Below are positions 15,190 through 24,162 of a stretch of 63,172 bases of DNA, one piece after another; positions within the stretch are counted from its first letter, which is position 1, and the number at the start of each line of letters is the position of its first letter. Origin of the DNA: Sphingobacteriales bacterium 44-15 (GTDB lineage Bacteria; Bacteroidota; Bacteroidia; Chitinophagales; Chitinophagaceae); NCBI GenBank assembly GCA_001899685.1, contig MKWG01000033.1, positions 1 to 63,172 of the forward strand, given 5' to 3'. Made by a program: the position numbers and the translations under genes. The notes under the pieces were generated by a model. That model was not told the origin of the DNA, did not search any database, and saw nothing but the letters and a program-made list of their open reading frames with translations.

Positions 15190-16608
15190 CTATTTAACGG
15201 GTTCCAGCCCCAGTGTTTTGGCCGTCTTGAGCATGAAATCAAAAGCGGCATCATAATTATTTTCTATTTCCCCGTCTAAAATAGCGTCTTTAATAGCAGA
15301 TTTCAAATCACCAACCTTCTTACAGGGCCCTATACCGAAAATATCCATGATCATCTCACCGGTAACAGGCGGCTGCCAGTTCCTTATCCTGTCGCTTTCT
15401 TCCACATCGTGAAGCCTTTTGCGCACCATTTCAAAATTATCAAGATAGCGCTTCACTTTTTGCTTATTCTTTGAAGTAATATCAGCTTCGCAAAGCATCA
15501 TCAGCGCCTCTATATCATCGCCTGCATCAAACAGCAGCCGCCTGATGGCAGAATCTGTTATATTCTCCTTTGTAAGGCTGATAGGGCGAAGATGAAGTTC
15601 CACCATCTTTTGCACAAACCTCATCTTATTATCCAGCGGGAGCCGCATTTTGGCAAACAGCTTTGGCACCATTCTTCCTCCTACCACCTCGTGCCCGTGA
15701 AAAGTCCATCCATGTCCTTCTTCAAATTTCTTGGTAGCGGGCTTTGCAATATCATGCAAAACTGCAGCCCACCTGAGCCAGAGATCATTTGTCTTCATCG
15801 CGATATTATCTGTTACCTGCAGGGTATGATAAAAATTATCCTTGTGCCCCATCCCGTCTTTATATTCAGCTCCTGCTAATTCTACCATCTGCGGGAATAT
15901 AATATGCAACAGCCCTGATTTGTACAGAAGGTCAAAGCCGATGGAAGGCCGGGGGCTCATCAGTATCTTATTCAATTCATCGGTTATCCTTTCCTGTGAG
16001 ATGATAGTGATCCTGCCATTATTATTTTTTATTCCCTGCCAGGTATCTTCCGCTATGTCAAATTGCAGTTGCGTGGCAAAACGTATTGCTCTCATCATCC
16101 TGAGAGGATCATCGCTGAATGTCTGATCAGGATCGAGCGGCGTGCGAATGACCTTATTACGGATATCTTCTATCCCGTTAAAAGGATCAAGCAACGCGCC
16201 ATAGTCATTCCCGTTTAAGCTTATTGCCAGCGCATTTATGGTAAAATCCCGCCGGCGCTGATCATCTTCCAGCGTTCCGGGCAGCACCTGCGGATTACGC
16301 GAATGATACTGGTAGCTTTCTTTTCTTGCCCCCACAAATTCAATATCCATATCTTCCACGCGGATATGCGCCGTACCATAATTTTTAAACCATGACACAT
16401 GAGGCTCAGGATTGAAAAGCTTTGCTGTGGCCTGCGCCAGGGCAATCCCGTCTCCCACGCATACAATGTCGGCATCACTGGTCTGCCTTCCGATAATCTT
16501 GTCCCTGACAAATCCCCCGATCACAAAACAGGCAACACCTGTCTCAGCAGCGGCATGAGCTATTTTTTTAAAGATAAACCTCTCCTTTTCAGAACAATCA
16601 ATATACAT
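15190..16608 (-). CDS. cca: CCA tRNA nucleotidyltransferase
   Basis: A 472-residue enzyme that adds or repairs the 3' CCA end of tRNAs. The nucleotidyltransferase head has FVIGGFVRDKIIG (near 30) and SDADIVCVGDG (metal-binding DxD), then RRRDFTINALAI and the RNA-binding DPLRMMRAIRFA motif. An HD domain (HTLQVTDNIA...AVLHDIAKP, about 260-300) follows, as in many bacterial CCA/poly(A) polymerase-family enzymes. Length and motif order are complete. A palindromic element (16683-16727) lies upstream. Confidence 0.93.
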   Translation of the reverse strand: MYIDCSEKERFIFKKIAHAAAETGVACFVIGGFVRDKIIGRQTSDADIVCVGDGIALAQATAKLFNPEPHVSWFKNYGTAHIRVEDMDIEFVGARKESYQYHSRNPQVLPGTLEDDQRRRDFTINALAISLNGNDYGALLDPFNGIEDIRNKVIRTPLDPDQTFSDDPLRMMRAIRFATQLQFDIAEDTWQGIKNNNGRITIISQERITDELNKILMSPRPSIGFDLLYKSGLLHIIFPQMVELAGAEYKDGMGHKDNFYHTLQVTDNIAMKTNDLWLRWAAVLHDIAKPATKKFEEGHGWTFHGHEVVGGRMVPKLFAKMRLPLDNKMRFVQKMVELHLRPISLTKENITDSAIRRLLFDAGDDIEALMMLCEADITSKNKQKVKRYLDNFEMVRKRLHDVEESDRIRNWQPPVTGEMIMDIFGIGPCKKVGDLKSAIKDAILDGEIENNYDAAFDFMLKTAKTLGLEPVK

Positions 16609-16682
16609 ACCCGCAAAAATAAGATGGAGATGTTATACAAAGATATTATTTCACGCAGCGCTCGTCAGATGTGAAAAGTCAA

Positions 16683-16727
16683 ACGTCAGAAGTCAAACGT
16701 GAAGATCTCACGTCTCACTTCTGACGT
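16683..16727. repeat. 45-bp interrupted palindrome
   Basis: ACGTCAGAAGT (16683-16693) and ACGTGA (16697-16702) pair with TCACGT (16708-16713) and ACTTCTGACGT (16717-16727), a 17-bp stem with one symmetric internal loop of three bases. It lies between cca and a REC protein, both minus. The words GTGAAAAGTCAAACGT and TCACGT resemble other simple-word palindromes in this window. Confidence 0.7.
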
Positions 16728-16769
16728 CTCACGATTGTTTACGATACAATAGTCTTAGCTTAACACCAG

Positions 16770-17156
16770 CTATTTCTGCTTTATATATTTCTGCCCCGAA
16801 AGGATGGTTTTAATCGCCGAGGCCAGTTCGGCGGGGGCTGAATCTTTGTTCAGATATCCTGAAGCGCCTGCGGAAAGAACATTATCTGCATATTGATCTT
16901 CGGGGTAAATGCTGAGCAGGAGCACAGGCACGGCAGGGCTTTTGTCTTTGATCACCTGCAACGCTTCCAGTCCGCCTTTGCCCGGCATGGAAATATCTGA
17001 AATGATGATATCCCATTCCTCCGCAAAGGCAAGATCTAAAAGTCCGTCGGTATCCTCGGCTTCTTTGACATATAACTGATCAAATTCATCAAAAAGTATC
17101 TGTTTTATCCCCTTCCGGATAAATTCGTGATCGTCTGCAATTAATATCCTTAACAT
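16770..17156 (-). CDS. REC-only response regulator
   Basis: A 128-residue receiver domain: acidic pair D8-D9, phospho-acceptor D54 (IISDISMPG), Ser/Thr switch position in LLLSIYPED and K104 (YLNKDSAP). It stops where the linker to a LuxR-type DNA-binding domain begins in its full-length neighbour (17313-17942), to which it is clearly related. It is either a stand-alone receiver acting as a phosphate sink or competitor for the adjacent CHASE3 kinase, or a copy that lost its HTH. No HTH remnant is seen downstream. Confidence 0.8.
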   Translation of the reverse strand: MLRILIADDHEFIRKGIKQILFDEFDQLYVKEAEDTDGLLDLAFAEEWDIIISDISMPGKGGLEALQVIKDKSPAVPVLLLSIYPEDQYADNVLSAGASGYLNKDSAPAELASAIKTILSGQKYIKQK

Positions 17157-17312
17157 GTAATAGGCTTAACTCGTTGCTCAACGAGAAAGATAGGCAAGAA
17201 TGGGGGTTATGAATGTAGAATAGATATTTTAAAACTTGTAGACAGTTTACTACATGCAGTGCCGGAACGACAAACGGGAAACGGCAAACGACAAACAACA
17301 GCTATCCGGGCG

Positions 17313-17942
17313 TTATATCAGGTTGTTATTTAACGCATACCTGGTAAGGTCGGCATTTGATTTAAGATTCATCTTTTCGAGTATCCTTGCCCGGTATGTG
17401 CTCACCGTAGTGACGCTCAGGGAAAGCTGGTCGGCTATATCAGACACGGCTTTTCCTCCTGCCAGTAGTTTAAACACATCAAACTCCCTGTCCGATAATT
17501 TTTCGTGAGGCAGTTGATTGGTATCGCCCTCAAGCGCCTGGGCTAATTTTTCAGCAACAGAGGGAGTGATAAACTTTTTGCCGAGCAATACAGTGCGTAT
17601 GGCCTTAATAATATCTTCGTGGATATTGTCCTTCCCCAGGTAGGCTGAAGCTCCTGCTTTCAATACCCGTAAGGCATACTGATCTTCATCATGCATGCTC
17701 ATTATCAGCACCGGTAAAGAAGGATGCATCTGCTTTATCTGCCTTAAAGCGTCAAGTCCACTCCTCCCGGGCATGCTCAGATCGCATACAACGATATCCC
17801 AGTCTTTATCCGACACTTTAGATATCAGCTCTTCGGCGTCTCCTACTTCAGCAATTTCTGCCGAGGCAAATTCATCCCTGATCAATTGCGTCAGTCCCTT
17901 TCTTACAATGGCATGATCATCTGCTATAAGGATCCTTATCAT
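17313..17942 (-). CDS. NarL/FixJ-type response regulator
   Basis: A 209-residue two-domain regulator. The receiver domain has D8-D9, D54 (VVCDLSMPG) and the lysine in YLGKDN; a LuxR-type helix-turn-helix lies at about 143-205 (LSDREFDVFKLLAGGKAVSDIADQ, then SVTTVSTYRARILEKM). Its start overlaps the 3' end of the kinase gene (17917-20097) by 26 bases, so the pair is translationally coupled and forms a two-component system. Target genes are unknown. Confidence 0.92.
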   Translation of the reverse strand: MIRILIADDHAIVRKGLTQLIRDEFASAEIAEVGDAEELISKVSDKDWDIVVCDLSMPGRSGLDALRQIKQMHPSLPVLIMSMHDEDQYALRVLKAGASAYLGKDNIHEDIIKAIRTVLLGKKFITPSVAEKLAQALEGDTNQLPHEKLSDREFDVFKLLAGGKAVSDIADQLSLSVTTVSTYRARILEKMNLKSNADLTRYALNNNLI

Positions 17943-20097
17943 TGGTAATCGTTTTAGTAGTTAAGTTTTCTGCGCCGGCTTCAATAGGGATCGTTACCAT
18001 TACCGAAGTGCCCCTCCCGGGATAACTTTCAATGATGTACTCCCCGCCCATACCAAGGCTTCTTTCTTTCATACCTAATATGCCCAACGTTCTTTTTTGT
18101 GAAGAAGCAGAAATATCAAATCCTTTTCCATCGTCTTTAATATGCAATATAATCATCTTGTCGGCTACTGCTAAGCACACCTCTACTTTTTTCGCCTCTG
18201 CATGCCTTACTACATTAGTAAGGGACTCCTGGAATATCCGGTACATGCCCGTCTTTATCTCCGGTGTGAGGTTGCTTATTTCTTCAGGAGCATTAATGTC
18301 AATATTGATACCTGTGCTCGACTGAAGTTGTCCCGCATGCCACTGCAAAGCCGCGACAAGCCCGAGGTCGTCGAGTAAAGTAGGACGTAGCTCCGAGCAG
18401 ATCCTCCTGACAGACCGCATAGTGCCGTCTATTGTTTCCAGCAAACCTTCCAATTTTACTTCCTGCTTCCCGGGGTGCTTTAGCTTCCTGATAGCCCAGG
18501 CCACCTCCATTTTTAGCACGGTCAACTGCTGGCCGAGCTCATCATGTATTTCCCTCGCAATATTTTTTCTTTCCTCCTCGCGGATCTCCAGCAGGTGCCC
18601 CGTAAGCATCCGTATTTCCTCAAGATATTGTTTAAGCTTATTATCGGCCTCCACTTTCTGCGTTATATCATGTGCCAGTATCAGCTTGGTTTGCCTGCCT
18701 TCAAAGATCATTCCGTGTGTAAAGAGCTCAACATATATCAGGCTTCCATCCCCTTTTTTATGCTTACACTCGCCACCGTAATGATATCCCAACGATTCTT
18801 CTGTTAAAAGACTACTGTAGGATTCGCCGTCAGCGGCCAGCAGATCATATATTGTTTTTCCTACAAAAAGCTCTTTCGGGTAGCCGTACTGCTCAATTGC
18901 CGCATCGTTTACATCAGTGATCCCCATCCCCGGCAACGTAACCATCATCATGGGCAACGGGTTATTTGCAAACAACAGCTTGTACTTCTTTTCAGACAGC
19001 ACAAGCTGCTCAATAACATCGTTCAGCTCGGAACGGCGTTCTTCCACCTGCTTACCCAGCTCTTCATTAAACATCTTGAGCTGTTCTTCTACCTGCTTCC
19101 TCGATGTGATATCCCTGGCTATTGCAACCGTTCCCGTGATTTTGCCATAACTGTTCCTGATCAGCGAGCCGGATAATAATATGGTGATGATATCGCCATT
19201 CTTTTTTTCTATGTTTACTTCCCCCGACCATATCCCGGTTTTTAGGAACTCTTTTATTACCGAGGCGCGGGAACTGTCTTTATAAGAAGGACTCATCATT
19301 GAAGCGAAAGTTTTTCCTTTCATCTCCTGTTCTGTCCATCCAAAAATAATTTCTGCCTGTTTATTCCAGCTTACGATATTAAAATCTTTATCAGTAGATA
19401 CTATGGCATCCCTTATATTATTCATAAGGGTAGCGTTGTATTGCATGATACCGTACGTCTCTTTATCGGCAATAACTTCAACCCGCAGCTTTTGAATGAG
19501 CACCATCACCAGGATAACAAGCAATGAAATACCAACATACAGCACTGCACGCAGGTTCGACATAGCGTTTATATTTGCCGTTCTCCTGTCTTTTAAAAGC
19601 TTTTGTTCATGATTCTCCACGTTCACTATCAGTTGCCTGATCATGCTTCCTGTCTTTTTTACTTCTTCCGTTGCCAATAGCCCGGCTCCTGCCGAACGTC
19701 CACCGGTCTGTACCAGCACAACCAGGCTGTCGGAAATTGCTGCACCCTGCCGGATATACCTACCGAGGGAATCAAGCCGCTTTTGCTGATCGTCATTGTC
19801 TACGGTATGGGCTTTCAGCCTGGAGAACTCGTGATCAACAGATTGCCCCGACTTCTCCAGTAAGCGCAGGTAGTCCTCATCGCCTGTCAGCGCATACTCC
19901 CGGGTAAGCGTCTCCCTTTCGGTTAATGCAGCCAACAGCTTTTCCGCCTGGAACAATACTTCCTGTGTGTGGGAAACACGCTGGAAAGTAATGTTCATCT
20001 TTTCAGACTGGTCAGCAGAGATATAAAGCGCAATGCCCACAGTAATAGCTGTCAGAAAAAGTGTGATCAGTAATATTTTTCCGGTAGATAATCTCAT
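17917..20097 (-). CDS. CHASE3/PAS sensor histidine kinase (HisKA_3 type)
   Basis: A 726-residue membrane sensor. TM1 is at about 7-27; a CHASE3-like periplasmic helical domain (with LTREYALTGDEDYL) follows, then TM2 at about 185-205. Two PAS domains (NNIRDAIVSTDKDFNIVSWN..., then YKLLFANNPLPMM...) lead to a HisKA_3 dimerisation domain with H518 (NIAREIHDELGQQ) and a HATPase domain (DDGKGFD, GILGMKERSLGMGG). This architecture partners NarL-type regulators, and that regulator overlaps its 3' end. The ligand is unknown. Confidence 0.92.
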   Translation of the reverse strand: MRLSTGKILLITLFLTAITVGIALYISADQSEKMNITFQRVSHTQEVLFQAEKLLAALTERETLTREYALTGDEDYLRLLEKSGQSVDHEFSRLKAHTVDNDDQQKRLDSLGRYIRQGAAISDSLVVLVQTGGRSAGAGLLATEEVKKTGSMIRQLIVNVENHEQKLLKDRRTANINAMSNLRAVLYVGISLLVILVMVLIQKLRVEVIADKETYGIMQYNATLMNNIRDAIVSTDKDFNIVSWNKQAEIIFGWTEQEMKGKTFASMMSPSYKDSSRASVIKEFLKTGIWSGEVNIEKKNGDIITILLSGSLIRNSYGKITGTVAIARDITSRKQVEEQLKMFNEELGKQVEERRSELNDVIEQLVLSEKKYKLLFANNPLPMMMVTLPGMGITDVNDAAIEQYGYPKELFVGKTIYDLLAADGESYSSLLTEESLGYHYGGECKHKKGDGSLIYVELFTHGMIFEGRQTKLILAHDITQKVEADNKLKQYLEEIRMLTGHLLEIREEERKNIAREIHDELGQQLTVLKMEVAWAIRKLKHPGKQEVKLEGLLETIDGTMRSVRRICSELRPTLLDDLGLVAALQWHAGQLQSSTGINIDINAPEEISNLTPEIKTGMYRIFQESLTNVVRHAEAKKVEVCLAVADKMIILHIKDDGKGFDISASSQKRTLGILGMKERSLGMGGEYIIESYPGRGTSVMVTIPIEAGAENLTTKTITNDKDPYSR

Positions 20098-20564
20098 TGC
20101 AGGATAAAGCGAACTATTTTAGCCGAACCTGTTATCATCAGGAAGCCCGAAATGGCTATAAATTAATATGCTACGACAATTAAAATTAACAAAAATTACT
20201 GTTAACCCGATGTTTACGGCAACAAATCTCTGCCCGTATTTCTGCATAATAAAGCATAAGTATAAACCTCTATCGGGAATAGCAAAAATTATTATCAACT
20301 ACCCTGTTAGCAGACTGTTAATCGTTCATTATCATTTAAACCGGTAAAACGGAAGGTAGTCTCTTTATGTATAATAGTAGTAAAGTGATAGGTGGTAAGT
20401 GATAAGTGATAAGATAAATAAAATGGTGAACGGGTGAAAAGTCAAAGGAGATAACTGAGATATGAGCCATTGACCGCTCACGTTTCACCTCTCACGTTTC
20501 ACCTCTCACATATACACTATAGCCTGTTCACCCCATCAATAATGCAAAATGAAAAACGAACATT
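20098..20564. other. intergenic region with simple-word palindrome
   Basis: No gene seen. The first 240 bases are AT-rich and could hold divergent promoters for the kinase (minus) and the DUF4136 lipoprotein (plus). Around 20421-20512 the text switches to repeats of GTGAA/TTCAC words (GGTGAACGGGTGAAAAGTC against a twice-repeated CTCACGTTTCACCT), giving several alternative hairpins. Confidence 0.5.
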
Positions 20565-21215
20565 ATGAAAAATAAATCTCGTATAATGGCGAGCATTGCA
20601 ACCGCAGGGCTGTCGTTGCTGCTCCTGGATAGCTGCACCAAAGATCCTATTAAGCATTTATCGGATGATGACAGCAGGATATATATCACTAATTACGACA
20701 GCACAGTCCATTTTGGCGCTTTCAGCACCTATAGCATTTCCGATTCTGTAGCTGTGATCAGCAATGGTCAGTTAAAAGACAAGACCCTCTCCGGGGCTGA
20801 CGCTTCCCTGATCAATGCTGTAAAAGACAATATGCAGCAAAGAGGCTACCAACTGGTAAACAAGGATAATAATCCGGATATCGGCATTAATGTTAATAAG
20901 GTGATCAGCACGCAAACAGGTATTATAAGCTATCCTTCTTACTGGGGATATTACAATAGCTACTGGGATCCGTATTACTGGGGATACGGCGGGTATGATT
21001 ATTACTTTCCCTATGCTTCTTATGCTGTATACCAGGTGAGCGAAGGCGCATTGTCTATTGATATGGTTGACCTGAAGGACGCAGGCGCCAACAAGCAGAT
21101 TAAGGGTATATGGAACGGATTGATCCGGGGAGAAGCCATTTTCGACAATGCCAACGCCGCTGTCCAGGTAAAAGCCTTGTTTGACCAGTCACCTTATATT
21201 AATTCGGCTAACTAA
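20565..21215 (+). CDS. DUF4136 lipoprotein
   Basis: A 216-residue predicted lipoprotein: signal peptide with lipobox LLLDSC (Cys about 24). The mature domain has the DUF4136 pattern: FGAFSTYSISD near the start, a conserved run of small helices (LINAVKDNMQQRGYQLV), and a Tyr/Trp-rich stretch (YPSYWGYYNSYWDPYYWG) before the C-terminal GALSIDMVDLKD...IWNGLIRGE. Function unproven; members are envelope-associated. The next gene starts 12 bases later, so they form an operon. Confidence 0.85.
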   Translation: MKNKSRIMASIATAGLSLLLLDSCTKDPIKHLSDDDSRIYITNYDSTVHFGAFSTYSISDSVAVISNGQLKDKTLSGADASLINAVKDNMQQRGYQLVNKDNNPDIGINVNKVISTQTGIISYPSYWGYYNSYWDPYYWGYGGYDYYFPYASYAVYQVSEGALSIDMVDLKDAGANKQIKGIWNGLIRGEAIFDNANAAVQVKALFDQSPYINSAN

Positions 21216-21227
21216 AAATATTTTACA

Positions 21228-21845
21228 ATGAAACGGTATATAGTATTTGCAACAGTGCTGTCTTTAGGCTTTGGCGCCACAGCGCTTGCGCAGCAGGGAA
21301 AAACAATTATGAACGTCAACTATTCAGTGAATACACCGCTTGGCAGCTTTAAATCGGATGTAGTTGGCAAAACTTCATTACGGGGCTGGAATGCAAGCGT
21401 ACTGTATGGTCTGAGCAACAGCTTTTCACTTGGGGTGCAGGCTGGTTTTAATGATTTTAATGAAACATATCCTCGAAAAGTGTACGACATAAAGGATGGC
21501 GCCATCTCAGCAGTTTTGACCAATTCAGTACAGACCATACCCATACAGGTGAAAGCGAAATACAATTTTTTGCCCGGCGCTATCGTGCAGCCTTATGTAG
21601 CTGCAGGTGCAGGAGGAAATATTGCCACTTTCAACCAGTATCTCGGTGAGTTCTCTAACAGCGGTAAAACGAAATTCAGTTTCGCAGCTACACCGGAAGC
21701 AGGCGTAAATATCCCCTTTGGAAAAATAAGCGCTTCGGGAATTACTATCGGGGCTAACTACAACTATATGCCCTTCTCGTACCAGGGTATAAAAAATCTG
21801 AACAACTGGGGCGTTTTTGCAGGAATAAAATTCCCGCTTAAATAG
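21228..21845 (+). CDS. outer-membrane beta-barrel protein
   Basis: A 205-residue protein with signal peptide MKRYIVFATVLSLGFGATALAQ and alternating amphipathic strands ending in an aromatic-rich strand (WGVFAGIKFPLK), as in small eight-stranded porin-like barrels. Glycine-rich turns (YVAAGAGGNIATF) fit the family. It is co-transcribed with the upstream DUF4136 lipoprotein and followed 46 bases later by a strong terminator. Confidence 0.8.
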   Translation: MKRYIVFATVLSLGFGATALAQQGKTIMNVNYSVNTPLGSFKSDVVGKTSLRGWNASVLYGLSNSFSLGVQAGFNDFNETYPRKVYDIKDGAISAVLTNSVQTIPIQVKAKYNFLPGAIVQPYVAAGAGGNIATFNQYLGEFSNSGKTKFSFAATPEAGVNIPFGKISASGITIGANYNYMPFSYQGIKNLNNWGVFAGIKFPLK

Positions 21846-21891
21846 CAGCCTTCATTCCGCCGGTAAAAATTATTGGCAATGTGCGCAGAGC

Positions 21892-21921
21892 GTCCCCCAG
21901 GCTATTGCCGGGGGACTTTTT
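21892..21921 (+). terminator. Rho-independent terminator
   Basis: GTCCCCC (21892-21898) and GGGGGAC (21910-21916) form a perfect 7-bp stem with an 11-base loop, followed by TTTTT. It ends the DUF4136/beta-barrel operon. Confidence 0.9.
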
Positions 21922-21922
21922 A

Positions 21923-22093
21923 TACAACAAAGCCACGAATGCACTAATGTTTTAAGATATTTATTCGTGCATTCTGTACAACAAAAGGAGATATAGCCCC
22001 AAATGCACGAACGGATGGTCATTTTAAAAAAGCCTCATTCGTGCATTCGTGGCTTTGTTGTATTCATAAATCAGTCCGCTTGCGGACCTATGG
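21923..22093. repeat. dispersed palindromic repeat, copy 1
   Basis: Bases 21923-21944 and 22041-22062 are perfect 22-bp inverted repeats containing CCACGAATGCAC. A tail (about 22057-22087, TTGTATTCATAAATCAGTCC then GCTTGCGGACC) follows. The same arms and tail occur at 48122-48275 and, inverted, at 54941-55009. Non-coding. Confidence 0.85.
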
Positions 22094-22112
22094 AATTAGC
22101 GGCGTACTTACT

Positions 22113-22664
22113 TTAGTTCAACTGAGGATCGGTAGGAAAATTGGTCATCATTACATATTCTCCACCCAAAAGCCGGAGCGCATCCTTCCATACCTCTTCA
22201 GCTTTGCTGTGAAATACGAGCCTCCGGGTGGCTTTCGCCGTCATCCAGCTTTTATTTTTCATTTCATCATTCAGTTGCTGATAATCCCAGCCGGAATAGC
22301 CTACATAAAACCTTATAACGTCTTCATCCAGCTCTCCTTTTATCAACAGGCTCTTCATGATCTCAAAATCACCGCCCCAATAGATCCCGTCAGATATCTC
22401 ATGACTACCCGGAAGCTTCTCGGGGCAGGTATGCAAAAAATGCAGGGTATCCGCCTGCACGGGTCCTCCGGCATATACCGGTATCTTCCTGCCCTCAAGC
22501 TCGGGAATCAGCTCATCAAGCGTATATTTAAAATGCTTATTCAGCACAAAACCAAAGCTTCCCTCTTCCTGGTAGTCGCACAATAAGACTACGGTTCTCA
22601 TGAAATTAGGATCCTTCAGGAAAGGTTCCGCTATTAACAATACTCCCGGCGAAAGTTCAACCAT
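22113..22664 (-). CDS. YqgE/AlgH family protein
   Basis: A 183-residue protein of the YqgE/AlgH family: LSPGVLLIAEPFLKDPNF at the start, TVVLLCDYQEEGSFGFVLNK, then AGGPVQADTLHFLH and GIYWGGDFEIM, FYVGYSGWDYQQL. Molecular role is not settled. The ATG at 22664 is chosen over a TTG 12 codons upstream because homologues begin just before LSPG. It is a single gene, with a dispersed repeat on its 3' side. Confidence 0.9.
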   Translation of the reverse strand: MVELSPGVLLIAEPFLKDPNFMRTVVLLCDYQEEGSFGFVLNKHFKYTLDELIPELEGRKIPVYAGGPVQADTLHFLHTCPEKLPGSHEISDGIYWGGDFEIMKSLLIKGELDEDVIRFYVGYSGWDYQQLNDEMKNKSWMTAKATRRLVFHSKAEEVWKDALRLLGGEYVMMTNFPTDPQLN

Positions 22665-22830
22665 ATCTTCTAAGATAGGATAGAATTTATTTTTCAGCAA
22701 TTAATATTGCCGAATTTTGTATAATTGTTGCACCCAAACCTCATCCTCCTCTATCAACTTGTGTAAAACTTAGTTAAATACCCTGTATGCAGGCATGCTG
22801 CAGATATTATGCAAGTAATTTTACAGGCCG

Positions 22831-24162
22831 ATGAAGAAAGTCTACATTCTGATTATCATACTGATCTCCATTTCCCTTATAGGCATTATCGCCGTGCAGG
22901 TGATGTCTATAAAGAACGCGCTTATTCTTCAGAACGAACAGATAGAACAAAATATCCAGTTTGCATTGAATGATGTGGGTCAGGAGATCGCCGAACAAAA
23001 GGGCAAGATCCCCGCTACCGGCTTTCCTAAGTTATCGCCGGAATGGCCCTCCGATCAATTTCTCTTCAGCCTTCGCCCTCCCACCGTCGCTCAACGCTAT
23101 ACGCCCAACCAGATACTTGACAAATTAAAGGCTTCCTTTCATAAGCATAATCTTAACAAAACAAACTTCGAATTTGCTATTCTTAACAGGAACAGCCTGA
23201 GCAACACTTACGAAATGCAGACGGTAAATTTCAGCAAGCTCCTGGCAGACACCGCACAGAACCGCGCATTCATGTACCCCCTGTCTGCCCCAACAGGCAG
23301 CATAGCGGAAGGGCTTGTTGCCGATGAAGAGCTTTGGGTGATCGTGCCTAATCTCAACACTTTTTTATGGAGGTCGCTGGGCTGGATGATCGCAGGCTCC
23401 GTATTGTTCACGCTCATCATTTGTACCGCTTTCTTTATCACTGTGCGCACTATGCTGCTGCAGAAAAAGCTGAGCGAGATCAAAAGCGACTTCATCAATA
23501 ATATGACCCATGAATTTAAAACACCTCTTGCTACCATATCACTTGCCGTAGACGCACTGAAAAATGAAAAAGTAATCCGGAGCAGAGAAAAGATGGATTA
23601 TTTCAGCAGCATCATAAAGGATGAAAACAAGCGTATGAATAAGCAGGTAGAGACCATATTACAGGCAGCCCTGCTCGACAAGCAGGATTTCCAGCTCAAT
23701 ATGAAGCCACTCCATGTGCATGAAACGATACGGAATATGATGGGTAATTTCCGGCTGCAGCTCGAAGACAAGCAGGGGAAAGCAGAACTGAAGCTTAAAG
23801 CAGAGAATGATATTGTACTGGCAGATGAAGTGCATTTTACAAACCTGCTGAGTAACCTGGTGGACAATGCCATTAAGTATTCAAAGGATACGGGACTTCA
23901 GATTGCTATATGCACGCAAAACGCCGGCAATTACCTCCGCATCAGAATAGAAGACAACGGCATCGGCATGAACAAGGAGACGGTGAACAGGATATTCGAA
24001 AAATTTTACAGGGCGCATACCGGCAATCTTCACAATGTAAAAGGGTTTGGACTGGGACTTAGCTATGTAAAAGCGATGGTTGATGCCCACAAAGGCCGGA
24101 TAAAAGTAGAGAGTGTTCCCGGCCGCGGATCGGTATTTACACTTGATTTCCCGCTGAGCTGA
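22831..24162 (+). CDS. sensor histidine kinase
   Basis: A 443-residue membrane kinase: TM1 about 4-27, periplasmic region to about 178, TM2 about 180-205, HisKA with H227 (INNMTHEFKTPLATI), and HATPase with DNAIKYSK (N box), IEDNGIGM (G1) and GFGLGLSYVKAMVDAH (G2). No response regulator is adjacent, so it is an orphan kinase here. Its 3' end overlaps the convergent queA gene by 26 bases. Confidence 0.92.
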   Translation: MKKVYILIIILISISLIGIIAVQVMSIKNALILQNEQIEQNIQFALNDVGQEIAEQKGKIPATGFPKLSPEWPSDQFLFSLRPPTVAQRYTPNQILDKLKASFHKHNLNKTNFEFAILNRNSLSNTYEMQTVNFSKLLADTAQNRAFMYPLSAPTGSIAEGLVADEELWVIVPNLNTFLWRSLGWMIAGSVLFTLIICTAFFITVRTMLLQKKLSEIKSDFINNMTHEFKTPLATISLAVDALKNEKVIRSREKMDYFSSIIKDENKRMNKQVETILQAALLDKQDFQLNMKPLHVHETIRNMMGNFRLQLEDKQGKAELKLKAENDIVLADEVHFTNLLSNLVDNAIKYSKDTGLQIAICTQNAGNYLRIRIEDNGIGMNKETVNRIFEKFYRAHTGNLHNVKGFGLGLSYVKAMVDAHKGRIKVESVPGRGSVFTLDFPLS

